Position numbers and translations under genes: made by a program | Part shown: positions 49,931 through 64,000 of the stretch, one piece after another | How positions within the stretch are numbered: position 1 is the first letter of the stretch | How the letters are laid out: each line of letters opens with the position of its first letter | Source: Cristatella mucedo | Taxonomy: Eukaryota; Bryozoa; Phylactolaemata; Cristatellidae | Length of the DNA: 64,000 nucleotides | Assembly: GCA_009760855.2 (NCBI GenBank) | Contig: WPIO01000002.1 | Coordinates: 5,020,001 to 5,084,000, forward strand | Direction: 5' to 3' | The notes under the pieces: model-generated | What the model was told of the DNA's origin: nothing | Databases searched by the model: none | What the model saw: only the letters and a program-made list of their open reading frames with translations

Positions 49931-51201
49931 AAACAATGGCACTTGCAGAAGATGACTTCAAAGGGTCCTCAGTAATGATCCTAGTAAACATAACTTACGA
50001 GCTAACGTGTGCCGTGGTTCTGGAACTTAAGCCTTTGCCACAAACATAACAAGAATACAAGTGCCAGTCCTTACATGACGAAGATTGGTAGATCTAGGCC
50101 TCGAATAGCAACTCGCTAACTCACTAACAGTCTTGCACAAACGCAGGGCAATTCCAACAGGGCACGACAGCAATCGGGAGCGCAAGTACCTCAATAACGA
50201 ATCCATGCCCTTACGATGTATGGCTGCATATTCCATAGCTGCAGCGGGCCACATGTGCTCGGGACAAAGTATGAAAGACTAACCATCGCAGCAGATGTCC
50301 TTTAATAAGGTTCAAGCCGTAGATTATAATGTATATCCGATTCCTAATGTTTACAACTAAGAAACCACCAGCAATTTCTAGCAACTCACTCTACCACGGT
50401 GATTTAGAATGCTATCGTTTCAGTAGGCTATACACTATGTGAAAATCTGGAATCTCCAAAAATTGATCAGCAATTATGTTAGCAATGCACGAAAAGTCAA
50501 AGCGTTAACAAAGCCGGGTCTTTCTCGGTTTAAGCAGTCAGTCTGGAATGCCATAGGTCTAACTAATGCCAGGGCATGTAGCAAGCTAGGCAAGTGTGGT
50601 GCCGATAACCAACTAGCCTATACTACTATCGCCCTCAATATTCCTGACAAAGATCTCGGCAGCATTGTGAAGGAGGACTTCATTACAAAATGCTAGATGG
50701 CACCACTAGGAATGGTATTGGGTAAAGCTGCATCTAGACTGGCAAGCAGTCAGAGTATGCGCTATGCACAAACTTGTTGCAATGTCATCACTTAAGGCGG
50801 TTAGGCCAGATTCTGGAAAGTTTCACGATAGTCTACTTCTACCGGAACACGCATCGGTGGGGTAGGGCCAATCAGAAGCACACCAAAATAACAGCAATAA
50901 CGCTGCCTTTACAGTGTAACTAAAACTTTCGTTTTCAGTCGAAACCTCTAGTTCCCGTCTCTCGAATCGTCACACTGCCTTCAAGTGCTCTAGTTTGCAG
51001 CTAAAAAAAGCCAGTTCCTTACTAGATGGGCAAACCCACGTCTATGGGTGGTGGCTGAATAATTTATTTCTCTGCCACCCAGGAAACTTGACGATCTACT
51101 TCTGAGATCTCTTCCCTTGCCATGTGAGGAGGATGTACCCATCGCCCGTCAACGACTACAGTTCCGACTCCAAACGGTTCGACAGTGTTGACAAAAAAAT
51201 G
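48956..51201. other. No gene recognised
   Basis: A fragment resembling the 5' end of the tRNA-Ser gene (GGTCACGGTGG...AAGGCGT) lies at 49838-49858. The remainder has no repeat or exon I can name. Confidence 0.4.
49878..49925. repeat. (TA)n microsatellite
   Basis: About 48 bp of TA. Confidence 0.96.
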
Positions 51202-52100
51202 CAATCTATCTCCATCTGTAACTCCACAAAGACTAAGCAGATGCTATGCAGGAGAGTTTTGTAACCCCACTCACAGCCTAAGCAGCTTTTAGTATACACT
51301 CGGTAGCCAACGGACTTCATCTCATGCAACAAAGAGAAAGTGGGAAGCATAACAGAGTCAGGAGAGCAGTTGAGGTGGTGAGTATCATGGAAGTAGCAGC
51401 TCAGGACTGCTGAAAAGGATTAGCCATAGTCGGCAGCAGGAGAGTAGTTATCGTTGCATAAGAATCGTGGAAGTGAGTTCCACAGTCTAGGATCTGAAGA
51501 GCAGAAGCTTCTGTCGCCAACGGTCTTTAAGCGGAGGAATGAAACAGCTAATTTATAGTCCATACAGAAACTGAGGGCACGAGAAGGCTGAAACTGGTGC
51601 AGCAGTTCAGCTAGGTATGAAGGAGCCAAGTCGTGGCAAACCTTGTGGGTCAGTGCAAAAATTGCTGTGGATCTGCTGAGCAACCGGCAGCCATCATAGT
51701 TCTATCAGCAGAGCAGACACGTGGTTCAAACCTCTGGGATTTGTAAACTAGCCGTGCAGCCACATTCATCGCCAGCAGAAGTGGTCTAGAGGTTTTTTTT
51801 CGGTAGCCCAGCCAAAAGGGAACTAATCTAGCCGAGACTGAACGAAGGAGCTAGTTAAATTTTTTCAAGCCACCGTGGAGGACAGTTCCTAATCTTAGCT
51901 AGGGATCGGACACGATGGCTAGCTGTGGAAGTAGTCTTCTTAACGAAGCTCTCAAAATTGAGGCTGCTGTCAAAGACGATACCTAAATTCCGAGCACATT
52001 GTGATGACATAGCTAGTTGGAGCTCGAGACAATTTCCTCGGTGATTCAATTTCAAAGTTGGCCAGTCTAGCTGCAGCAGTAAACTGTCAAACACATTCAG
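51202..52100 (-). mobile_element. LINE family B, 3' part
   Basis: Minus-strand frames show RNLGIVFDSSLNFESFVKK, then LTHKVCHDLAPSYLAELLHQ and RLWNSLPRFLCNDNYSP, with frameshifts between. Confidence 0.85.
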
Positions 52101-52290
52101 GTCATGTCCAGGCTATCTCCAGAAAAGTCAAGGCTATCACGTCAACAAGTCAAGGCTATCTCCAGACTCGACTAGCTCGGCTGCCACCCAAATACACTTC
52201 ACTTGCACTCCGTTCGGGAAGTAAGAAGCAAGCAGTAGTGACCATATTTCATGTCTTCTGAACTCAGATGCAAAACGGTACAGACAACCT

Positions 52291-52296
52291 TTTATT
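52291..52296 (-). promoter_or_regulatory. Putative poly(A) signal of the PHD gene
   Basis: AATAAA on the minus strand 463 nt past the stop codon of the PHD exon. Confidence 0.4.
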
Positions 52297-52758
52297 GCAT
52301 ATCACAGCTTATACAAGTAACATGCAGAAGTCGCTCGCAGGGTTTTTGGCTCTTTCTCAGATGGCAGATGGGTTTAGTACTAGCTTCGTCCACGCATTCG
52401 GCACAGCAGCAAAACAGTAATGCACAGTTAGTTCAACAGTAAGCTTACAAAAATTATAAATACGAATGCACTACTGTCGACTGCCAAGCTGCTGGGCTCG
52501 AGGCCCAAAACGCACCATAACCAAAAACCAGTAGAGCAAAATAACATACTATTTAAAAAAGAGCCACACTTTTGGTGCCAGTACGTTGGTAAAGATAAGC
52601 AAGCAAACGAGCCAGCAAACGACAAGCCGGGTACACCAGCAACCAAAGGCCGAAGCCGGGGCTGTGCCGGTTTGCTCAGCACTCAAAAAAATATCACGAA
52701 ACAGCAAGAGTTATGGCCACAGATGGGCCACATCCTCAGGTTATTCGATCGCCAGTGT

Positions 52759-55801
<3,043 letters not shown>

Positions 55802-55863
55802 CTAAAAAAATGATCAGCAAGTGGTAATCGATGGGCTCAGGTGCCCGCAATCGAACCTCATCG

Positions 55864-56424
55864 ACAGTCAAGCAACGGATTGACTTCAAGGTTTTGTCGC
55901 TCACTTTTAGGTCTCTTCATTCTATGGCTCCAGCCTATCTTTCAGATATACTACCCCATCAGGCAAAGCATCGTACCACTCGCTTTTCGGAATCCAACAG
56001 TCTAGAAATACCTCGTACAAACCTTAAATCCTTTGGAGACCGTGCATTTAGCTCGTATGCTACCACAGCCTGGAACTCCCTCCCGACCTGCATCAGAACA
56101 TCCCCTGACCTGACCACATTTAAAAGAAACTTAAAAACATACCTATTTAGGACAGCATTTAGTGGGTCCCTGTGATTCGTCCTTGGTGTGCTTATGCGTG
56201 CTGGCACTGTTCATGCTGCCACTAACCACATTTGCATGCTGACCCTGTGCATGTAACCCCTAACCATGTTATTCATTTTGTTTGTTTTTCAAGCATGATT
56301 TTACTTACTATTCTATTGCGTATCACTTTGCAGCAAATGTGAAGCGCCTAGAAAGAGATTAAGTTCTCTGAGGGCGCTTTATCAAGTGCAATATTATTAT
56401 TATTATTATTATTATTATTATCGA
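55864..56424 (+). mobile_element. LINE family A 3' end copy next to the PHD-gene exon
   Basis: Encodes [34 protein letters not shown] and LKTYLFRTAF, then the 3' UTR, hairpin and (ATT)n. It lies about 60 bp upstream of the splice acceptor of exon 55801 and antisense to that gene. Confidence 0.88.
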
Positions 56425-56555
56425 TATGCTGATACGGCCTTCGTGAAAAAGCAACAGACAGGCCGGTGCTCGATAAGGTCCAGGAGACCATCCAGCCTCA
56501 CGTCTTGATGTGCCATCTTTATAAGACACTTGGCCTGACGGTGACTATGGACAAA
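56425..56555 (+). pseudogene. Possible fragment of another reverse transcriptase
   Basis: One frame reads RYADTAFV, and after a shift another reads ATDRPVLDKVQETIQ...LGLTVTMDK. This resembles the YADD box and the following GLTVN-type motif of a non-LTR RT, unlike families A and B. Short and frameshifted. Confidence 0.3.
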
Positions 56556-56801
56556 TAAAGAGGGTCACACGTAAAGAAGCACAACCAACCATTCGCCTAT
56601 TCGAAGGTGGCGACCCAGTGACGTCACTAAAGTAACCAACGCTGGAGGAGGGTCCCCAGCCGGAATTTTTGCAAATAAATAAATGAATAAAAATAAATAT
56701 ATATTTGCACACGTATTAGCCAGCTTGAGGGGGAGAGAGAGGCTGCAAGACCAAACGAAAGTTGGAAGGAAGTAAAGCCTCTCTAAAATGGAACAGGCGA
56801 C

Positions 56802-56821
56802 GGGGGGGGGGGGGGGGGGGG
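56802..56821. repeat. Poly-G run
   Basis: About 19 consecutive G residues. Confidence 0.9.
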
Positions 56822-57227
56822 ACAGCTGCAAGCAACGTGGTTGCTCGTCAAGCTGCGACCAACAGGTGGTAGGCCCTGGCAGGCACGGTCGGCAGAGAGG
56901 CCAACCGGCTGAGAGAACAGGCACCGTGGTGGAAAGCAAAACCAGTCATACGGGCGGAGACATGACTGACCACGAAAGGTGGTAAGCTGCCAGGTCTACT
57001 CGCCCCCTATCGCTGCATTGCTACTGACTTGAACCAGCTGCTTTGCTCAAGAGACATCACTGCCTCGCCCATTCTGTGCCACTTTTGCTCACTCCCTGCT
57101 GCTGCTGCCAGCCACGGTCGCTGCAGACTGAGGGCACCGAGTGTTCGTCGAGCCAGCTCGCAAGCGAACCATCCAACCAACATAAGAAAGCTGGAAGACC
57201 ACAGGAATGCTAGGCTTCTTAATGTAA

Positions 57228-57597
57228 TGTAATGTATCTCCGTCTGCAACTCCACAAAGCCACAAAGACTAGGTGATTGTTACGCAGGAGAGTTTTGTAT
57301 AGCACACTCGCAGCCTAAGCAGCTTTTGGTAGGCACTCGGTAGCCAACGGACTTCATCTCATGCAACAAAGAGAAAGTGGGAAGCATAGCAGAGTCAGGA
57401 GAGCAGTTGAGGTGGTGAGTAGCCTGGAAGTAGCAGCTCAGGACCCTTGAAAAGGATTAGCCATAGTCGGCAGCAGGAGAGTAGTTGTTGTTGCATAAGA
57501 ACTATGGAAGTGAGTTCTGCAGTCTAGGACCTGCAGAGCTAAAGCTTCTGTCACCAACGGTCTTTAAGCGGAAGAATAAAACATCTAATTTATTAAT
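57228..57597 (-). mobile_element. LINE family B 3' end
   Basis: Last 370 bp of family B. Its terminus shows two to three copies of a TAATG unit on the plus strand, the best view of the (ACATT)n tail. Confidence 0.85.
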
Positions 57598-59019
57598 GCA
57601 AATGGTGGCACTCGCACCGGACTAGACGGTGGTGACAGTTTCTGTATGGCTCTTTTTTGCTTGCTTGCCAGTGTCTCTCGATAAGCTAGTCCCCGCCGGG
57701 GTGAGCGGGCACCACGGTGTCGAACTTCCGCTTAATTTCCGAACACGCTACTCTTCAGCAGAACTGCTATGATGGACAATAGACCTGGCCAAACTGTGAG
57801 CAGGAGAAGCTGAGGAGACGACTGCCAGAGGCAGGCACAAACATTGCCACGAGGGGCTAACTGCAGCACTTAGAAATCGGTCATGCACCGAAACAAAAAG
57901 TTGGTTGGCTGCAGAAACCGTGGTGGTAAGTAAAGAAAAAATCAATACGAAAACCAAAAGCACCACTAAGGTAATACGAATAAAGTTGCAGGAGAGTGAG
58001 GCAAGCGACCCTGTTATCCTACACTGATGCCGTTGCCATATCTACTAGTGTAGCGTTTTTGCTTTTCTCATTCCAAAAGCCCGGCTAGCTTTTTGAGAGG
58101 TCGAGGTCTTGTCAACAAAGTCTCAGACAGGTGTTTCTCTTTTGACCAGTATACGCTTGGCAAATTCACGAAACTACCGGCACGGTCTAGCCGGAAAACC
58201 GACAACAGAAGAACACCAACGACACCGACCCTTTATTAAGCTACAACAAGAAGCGGAGAATACTCTGCTATTGCAGGCACCGAAGCTGTAAAGCAACTGC
58301 CAATGCAGAGAATAGGTGCTTATGATGATAATAATAATAATAATAATACACTTGATTAAGCACCCTCAGAGAACTCAATCTCTTTCTAGGAGCTTTACAT
58401 TTTCTCGATACCAGGAACTTGCAAGCAGCTGAGATTTTTCGAGATATCAGTAACTGAGATGCACGACCGTTCTGACAGCTAGTGCATCGTCTAGACAAGA
58501 TTGTGGGCGAGACAAAACCGAGTGGCAGCCTCGCTCCTTCCACAACTGACCTCACTTACTGATATTTTCAAAGACTTCAAATAGAGAAACATATGCATAC
58601 GATCGTCTCAGTGCAACTACAGACTAGCCCCTGCTATTAAACAAAAAAAAGTGCCTCCTCTGACTCCACTTAAGCAGAAGGCAAGGTTTCCAAATTTCTC
58701 CCAGGACGAACTTCTTGGTCAGCCAGATTACGTGGACCTCTTAAAATATCTCACGACTCAGTAATGATCCACTCGAGCTTGCCACATGTAAAATTGCGGC
58801 CCAAGAAGACCAAAGCACAGTGCAGAGCAGGCATATCAAGATTCGCAGATGATACAAAAGTCTGCAGGTGGCGGTGCTGGCATAAGGAGACTGAGGTGCA
58901 TTCGCTGAGTTGATCAATGCCTTGTTCATCAAAAGAAAGCCTAGAACGGCTAGACACGGCAAGGTGCCAGCATATGCAGGGCTCGGTGAGGCTGCTCGGT
59001 GAGCCGTGATGGCACACAC
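57598..59019. other. No exon recognised
   Basis: Searched for the missing Pygopus N-terminal domain on the minus strand without success. A plus-strand RFADDTKV near 58840 hints at another decayed RT. Confidence 0.35.
58326..58404 (-). mobile_element. LINE family A 3' hairpin and tail
   Basis: (AAT)n followed by the hairpin in reverse; truncated right after it. Confidence 0.75.
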
Positions 59020-59170
59020 TAGGTAAGGCGGTTGCTTTCATGACCTCGGTCCTGAGGTCGTGGGTTCGATTCCTGCGGTTGGCGATCCTTTATCGCCACT
59101 GAAAGCGGTGGTGATAGCCATCAAGGCTCTTCTGTCGCTATACAAAAAGAGGCTGTTTAAGCAGCTAGGA
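59020..59170 (+). mobile_element. SINE family 1
   Basis: TAGGTAAGGCGGTTGCTTTC, B box GTGGGTTCGATTCCTGC, tail AAGAGGCTGTTTAAGCAGCT. Confidence 0.85.
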
Positions 59171-60002
59171 TTTTTTGCTCGTCCTTTGACACACACCTGC
59201 AATGTGGTATTCGTGTCGTGGCCTCGACTTTCTTTCTACATGACATGATTAAAGGAGATCGTACGATACATGCATCAGCTAACGAACAGAAATCAAAAGA
59301 AAAAGCCTGGACAGTGCCTTATCTAGTGGAACACCTCTTTATGCAGCGTCCCCTATGAAACACGACCATAGCAAGGGGCTGGGGGAAGAGGCTTTAGCCC
59401 ATTTAGTTGGTGACACGGAAGAGGTGCACATCGGGTACACCCCTTTAGACCCCTTTGGAGTGCAGCAGCCCCTTCCTCTGTGGCAGCCGTGCTGCATCGG
59501 CACTGTCTATTTTCAACTCGACCGGCAGTTTTCCTTCAGTCAAATTGTCGGATGGTATACTGGTGTCTACATTGACTGTTTTCTGCTCACCGCTGTCCGA
59601 TGAGCTCCACCCCAATAAGTGAGGAGTCAACACTAGCTCACAAACAGGTTAATTCGATTCAATGTCTTCGGCAGCCCTTCTCCAAAGAGATGCATTTGGA
59701 TGAAGCTGTATTTAAACTGTCAAGTTTTCTTCAAAATTGTCAAATTTTCTTCAAAATTGGCACCGATTTCCCTCTGGTTTGAGCTACGTCACCACACATT
59801 GGGAGGGAGTGGAGCCCAATCGGCCGACGGTCAAGAAAGACAAGCTACTACTTCTTCTTCAAGCCTCCTAGTTTTACTACCAACAGGGTCGGCAAATTCC
59901 ATACACAAACGCATATGGCTATGACGCATAAACAACCCATGTTCAGGTACTTGGCCTGAACACCTTGCTTGATAGAGCCCCGGGCGTCTCGTGCACTATG
60001 AA

Positions 60003-60078
60003 AAATATAATTCATTTGCACAGCGCCCCAAGAGAACTTAATCTCTATTCAGGCGCTTCACATATGCCTCAGGGCTAC
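60003..60078 (-). mobile_element. SINE family 2 tail inserted in repeat copy C
   Basis: AATTCATTTGCACAGCGCCC through CAGGCGCTTCACATATGCC; it interrupts homology between copy C and copy A of the 605-bp unit. Confidence 0.75.
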
Positions 60079-60308
60079 CAACAAAAAACAACAATCGCTG
60101 ACATTGCTAAGCTCGAGTTCTATCGAGGCGGTCAGGGCAAGTACCTGAACAGGGTTGTTTATGCAGTGTAGTCACGGCTTCGTGCACATTTACGAAGATG
60201 GATAGAAGATGCCGTGCGGCTGCATATGGAATGCACAAATCCACCATTAGGAGTGCACAATACTTAGTACTCACTATCCACGTTCCCAGAAAACCTTCAT
60301 ATGCTTAC

Positions 60309-60368
60309 CTTCCGTTTCTTTTTCTTCTTCTGCTTGCCTACAATGTTGACCGCAGCGCCGAACTCCAT
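60309..60368 (-). CDS. Possible first coding exon with a nuclear-localisation motif
   Basis: An ATG at 60368 opens 20 codons that end exactly at a good donor (AAG|GTAAGC) in phase 0. The peptide starts MEFGAAVNIVG and ends KQKKKKKRK. Pygopus genes commonly have a first exon ending in a KKKRK-type nuclear signal, and the next recognised exon (55801) also starts in phase 0, so joining them is possible. The link is inference: the domain that should follow was not found in the 4.5 kb between. The exon lies inside copy C of a three-copy repeated unit (59708-61847), so it may be a mobile-element exon. Confidence 0.35.
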
Positions 60369-60514
60369 TTCTGCCGGCGTTGGCCTGATGGCTTCCCAGA
60401 ATCCTGCCGTATCCGGCCTCCTTCATAAGAGCAGGGGTTGAAGAGTGTCGCTAGGGCGCTTTAATCCAAACTAAACCTGTATTGTAAACATAACTATCCA
60501 GCTCAGTAAAGCTT

Positions 60515-61120
60515 CGTTTACACTACCGACTTTCCTCCTAAATCAGAACCAATTTTGTGCCAATTTCCCTCTGATTTGGGCTATTATGTCACATTATTAT
60601 TATCACTTATTATAACATCTGGAGGGAGCCAAATCGGCCTGCTGTCACGGCAGAGAAGCTGCTTCTACTGTAATGTAAACCTCACAGTTTTACTAGCCGA
60701 CCAATAAAAACCTGGGGCATGTCACATTCACCCCACGACCAAAACAGCAATTGCCGATGTTCTTATTCTCAAGTTCTATCGAAGTGTTCATGGGGAGTCT
60801 TTGAACATAAGATACGTATGCATTGTTGCAACGGCTTAACCTTTTTCTATACAGAAGACGCTCGTGGGTCTGTACAAAGAATGCGCCAACACACCTACAA
60901 CGGTGCACATTATTTACGACGGTACACTTTCCCGAAAAACCTTTTTCATATGCTTACCTTCCTTTTCTTTTAATTCGCGGCCAAACTTAAGTTCTGCCGA
61001 TGTTGGCTTGGTGGCTTCCCGGGGAATCCCTCATTCTTAACTAGCCTACTGCATTAGAGCAGGGGGCTGTGTGCACCACTAAGTCGGCCATCGATGCTTC
61101 CTGAATAGGTAGTGTAACCG
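60515..61120 (+). mobile_element. 605-bp inverted-end unit, copy A
   Basis: 606 bp between CGTTTACACTACCGA and TAGGTAGTGTAACCG (inverted ends, 13 of 15 positions). The exon-equivalent on the minus strand keeps AAG|GTAAGCATATG but has lost the ATG and about 20 bp in the middle. Confidence 0.7.
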
Positions 61121-61151
61121 CTCTAACTAGGAGAAAAGTCGGCAACCGCGA

Positions 61152-61212
61152 GGAGGGAAGTCGATAGGGTAAACGCAGCTTCAAGGGGCGTTTACTCTAT
61201 CGACTTGCCTCC
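61152..61212. repeat. Hairpin of two facing unit ends
   Basis: Arms 61152-61176 and 61188-61212 pair at 23 of 25 positions around an 11-nt loop. Each arm ends in GTAAACGC/GCGTTTAC, the terminal motif of the 605-bp units, so this looks like two truncated unit ends head to head between copies A and B. Confidence 0.8.
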
Positions 61213-61242
61213 TTGCCGATGCTGCTTTCATCACTGTCAGGG

Positions 61243-61847
61243 CGTTTACACTATCGATTCAGGAAACATTGATGGCCGTGTTAGTCTTACCCACAGTACC
61301 CTGCTCTAATGCAGGAGGCTGGCATGAAAGAGGGTTCCCCCAAAAGATGCCAAGCAATCACCCGTATAAGCTGAGCACTCTGCTGCAGTGATCATTGTAG
61401 AGTATTATGAGAAGAATAGAAAGAAACGGAAGTTAAGCATAACACTAAACAATGTAAGGTCGCTACACGTTTGCTGGCAGATTTCACAAACAGACGTGTG
61501 GAGTCTTAGCAGAAAAAACATTAGGCTGTGGCACAACGCATAGGCATTAAGTGTTCAAAGACTTGCTCCGAACGCCTCAATAGAACTAGAGCCTACGATC
61601 GACAGCCCTTTTTATTTTGGCCACGGGGATTTATACGACAGGGGGGGACGCGGCTCGCGTCTGATTGGTCGGCTAATCCAACTAGGAGCCAAAAAAGTAG
61701 AAGCAGCTGCTCGTTCACGGGAGTCGGCCGACTTGGCTCTGCATCCAAGGTGTGATGACGTATGTATGGTGCCGTAGTACTCCAAACCAGAGGAAAATCA
61801 GACCGAAATCAGCTCCGATTAAGAAGGAAAAGTTGATAGTGTAAATG
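61243..61847 (-). mobile_element. 605-bp inverted-end unit, copy B (inverted)
   Basis: 605 bp between CGTTTACACTATCGA and TTGATAGTGTAAATG. It aligns with the reverse complement of copy A, for example CCCTGCTCTAATGCAG near 61302 and GACCAATCAG-type box near 61655. Its exon-equivalent ends AAACGGAAG|TTAAGC, so the GT donor is mutated. Confidence 0.7.
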
Positions 61848-63007
61848 CAGCTTTAAAGCAGTCACACTGACACAGATATATCTATGCTTGGTTACCCTGC
61901 CACTTCTTTCCTCCTCCTCCTCCGAGGAAGGCACTTGACTGACTGATCGCCTAGCTCTCGCTTCTGCCAATCTTGGCCACGAAAGTGAACACCCAGCTAT
62001 CATGTGCCAACTGTCCGAGAAAAAGCAGCCCCGTGGGTGGGTGACCTCAGAGGGCTACAATGACTGCTGGAGAGCAGGCATTGTAGACGCAGAGCTCTAG
62101 CAGCTTCTCTGGCGGACCCTTCGACCCCCGAAGGATCCGGGTGTCTCCCCAGAAAGGAGACTAAGACATTTCAATATTAAGCTTTAGAACTCGCCTAAGG
62201 ATACTAGCATTCAGCTGCATAGCCTCCGGTTGCACGAGTCTGAACCCGCAGTGTGGCCACGCGAGCAATACCTTTTTAATATATGCTGCAAATGGCCCTC
62301 TTTCAGCGTTTACAGCCACGGCTTTGCAGGGCGACAGAGGGGGATCCAGAAAAGTCTATTGGTAATGCTGTTGGCACCACCACCACCGCTGAATGGTAAT
62401 TACCATTTCCTTATCATGGCATCATCAAAAAGAAGATGCATCTATTAAACCAATGGCACCCAGCTACTCAGCTATTTCTAGTCCAATGTGCACATCTAGA
62501 CGAGTGCATCTTCTATTCGCTACTAAACCACCAGGATAAGAAAAAATAGGCTAAATGACGGCACACGTCCAGCAATGACCACTCAGGTCAAAGTTTAGCC
62601 CCCTCAACGAAAAACATTCGTAGATATGGGCCAGCCTCTGTAAGCATAATTTCCCTGCATGCATAGCAATTTCAAACAAACTTGTTCCACTGGGCATATA
62701 GTACTACTACCTTCTGATACCTTGTTTCACGGTCGTATATTGTACTATCTTCTCTGCTTCACCTATCCATATGTACATGTATGAATGTACTACACAAAGC
62801 CATAAAGCACTAAGAACTTTTTTAAAGGGTTCAAAACGTAAGCGACTTTTCGCATGCATGCGGTAGCTAAAAAACTTCATTTCACGAACAAAGACGTAGT
62901 GAGAAGACTAGTGATGAAGACATAGTGAATCAAGAGGAGAGTCACAGGACAAGTAGCCTCAACTCTGCAGCTATGCTTGTCTATTGCAAACGTCAAAACT
63001 GCCATAC
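61848..63007. other. No gene recognised
   Basis: A minus-strand frame at 62003 (MIAGCSLSWPRLAEARARRS) is GC-rich but lacks support. The LINE B remnant is at 62775. Confidence 0.35.
62775..62935 (-). mobile_element. LINE family B 3' remnant
   Basis: Diverged match to the family B end (CACAAAGCCATAAAG, then GCGACTTTTCGCATGCATGC and CTTCATTTCACGAACAAAG). Confidence 0.6.
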
Positions 63008-63478
63008 TACATCACTTTATCGACCTGCACTCGCTCCCTATCAAGCAGTGTATCGCCTCAAGGTTCTGTCACTCCCTTTTAGTGCCTTCATTCTCTTTCT
63101 CTAGGCTATCTACTTTCCCATCAGGCTGGCCATCACAGCATATGCTCTTCTGAATTGGCCGTCTAGCAATGCCTTTAACCGGCCTCAAATCCTTTGGTGA
63201 CCGTGCCTTAAGCTGTATGCTCCCAAAGTCTGAAACTCACCTCTACTGACACTACGACATCCCTTGACTTGACATTTAGAAAGACGCTAAAATGCACGTG
63301 CTCCTCACAGCTTTTGCTGCACCCATAAGAACTGTCCTCTCGATGCTTATGCGTACTGAGTGTGTGCATGCTATTTTGACACGAATCTTTGCAGGAATAC
63401 TGTATGTAAAGCACAAGGAAAGGAATTTAGTTCTTTCTGACACAATATGCATGTCTAAATATTATTATTATTGTTATT
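63008..63478 (+). mobile_element. LINE family A 3' end, decayed
   Basis: Frames with stops match the LINE A C-terminal region (LKSFGDRA-like segment near 63185) and end in an (ATT)n run near 63460. Confidence 0.65.
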
Positions 63479-64000
63479 ATTTGCCCACCACACAGTAAAA
63501 AGATATTACAAGCGTCTGTCCATTCATTCTTAAGTAAGAAAAATACATATCGAGTACATCTATCTCAGATTTTTTTATAGACTAAACTGAGCAAGTAATC
63601 AAGCTGCTGAAAAGCCAGCAACCTACACACACAGGGAAACCTAGAACACCGATCCACGTGCACGAAGGGCTGGAAGCCCAACGAAGCATGCTGTGCCCTC
63701 CCTCCCAAAGAAACGGACCAGGCATAGCAGTTTTCAGATGTCCGATGGCAGTTAAAAAGAGGGCAAACCGCTGGGTCGGGGAGGTAAGGCTGCTGGAGTG
63801 GTTCACTGTTGCCGGCTTTGGTTCTCAGCTTAACGACAATCGAAGCTAGCAGCAATTCGGTCTTGCCATGCCCCTTGTTTACCCGCAGCCACTGACCATG
63901 CCCTGCAGGGAAATGACAACAAAGAAAACGGGAGAAGGGGTAAAAGCAGCGGTGGCTGAGCAGCTGCTCCCTAATTTCCTGCGAGATAATAACGAGCACA
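63479..64000. other. No gene recognised at the window end
   Basis: A 144-codon minus-strand frame reaches the window edge (63999-63565). It has no recognised domain and overlaps other open frames. Confidence 0.3.

Larger units (their letters stand above)
59708..60490 (+). mobile_element. 605-bp inverted-end unit, copy C (with insertion, carries the intact exon)
   Basis: Ends are diverged inverted repeats (GTATTTAAACTGTCA at left; CCTGTATTGTAAACA at right). The inside aligns with copy A: CCGATTTCCCTCTGGTTTGA, AGCCCAATCGGCC, CTCAAG/CTCGAGTTCTATCG, then the splice-donor/exon region. It is longer (783 bp), partly because a SINE 2 tail and flanking bases interrupt it. Only this copy keeps the open exon at 60309-60368. 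Confidence 0.6.

Noticed and set aside
50439..50696. 85-codon plus-strand frame (MKIWNLQKLISNYVSNARKV)
   Set aside because: Ordinary composition but no recognised family or splice context; left unannotated.
57748..57966. 72-codon minus-strand frame with a signal-peptide-like start
   Set aside because: No homology, splice sites or neighbours support it; hydrophobic starts arise by chance.
59445..59633. Minus-strand frame with KTVNVDTSIPSDNLTEGKLP, considered as a PHD-gene exon
   Set aside because: No NPF domain, no good acceptor in frame, and it ends in a stop rather than a donor.

Overview
This is animal nuclear DNA. Split genes with GT-AG introns, a eukaryotic tRNA, CR1/L2-like LINEs, tRNA-derived SINEs, long (TA)n and (CA)n tracts and one GC-rich, CpG-rich island all point to a repeat-rich invertebrate genome. 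The proteins belong to metazoan families (TMX2, MTRFR, COPE, a Pygopus-type PHD protein). The species cannot be fixed from sequence alone.

Layout. Positions 1-3.9 kb are GC-rich, with a 9-unit minisatellite and two strong hairpins, but no gene I can name. About 4-13.9 kb is mostly decayed repeats and unassigned DNA. TMX2 (+, 8 exons, 267 codons) occupies 14.08-21.75 kb and ends tail-to-tail with MTRFR (-, 2 exons, 180 codons, 24.52-23.38 kb). From 25 to 34 kb there is repeat territory, including the longest LINE copy (29.7-31.3 kb) and a LINE cut by a 234-bp solo-LTR-like insertion. COPE (-, 9 exons, 300 codons) runs 41.77-34.53 kb, with LINEs and a SINE in its 4.8-kb second intron. A tRNA-Ser(CGA) sits at 46.04 kb beside a run of same-strand tRNA-derived SINEs. 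The last part holds the 3' end of a Pygopus-type gene (-, PHD exon 53.08-52.76 kb and an M/Q-rich exon 55.80-55.54 kb).

The most unusual stretch is 59.7-61.85 kb. Three diverged copies of a roughly 605-bp unit with shared inverted ends are present, two direct and one inverted. All three carry the same exon-like segment; only one copy keeps an ATG, an open frame with a Lys-rich nuclear-localisation-type motif, and a GT splice donor. It could be the first exon of the Pygopus-type gene, or a mobile unit that spread a promoter/exon.

Repeats. LINE family A ends in a conserved hairpin plus (ATT)n. LINE family B ends in a short (ACATT)-like tail, and every copy seen lies on the minus strand. SINE family 2 carries the same 3' hairpin as LINE A, which suggests it uses LINE A machinery. 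The host genes have no visible shared pathway: ER redox/membrane protein, mitochondrial translation rescue, COPI trafficking and Wnt-linked chromatin reading are neighbours by chance as far as can be seen.
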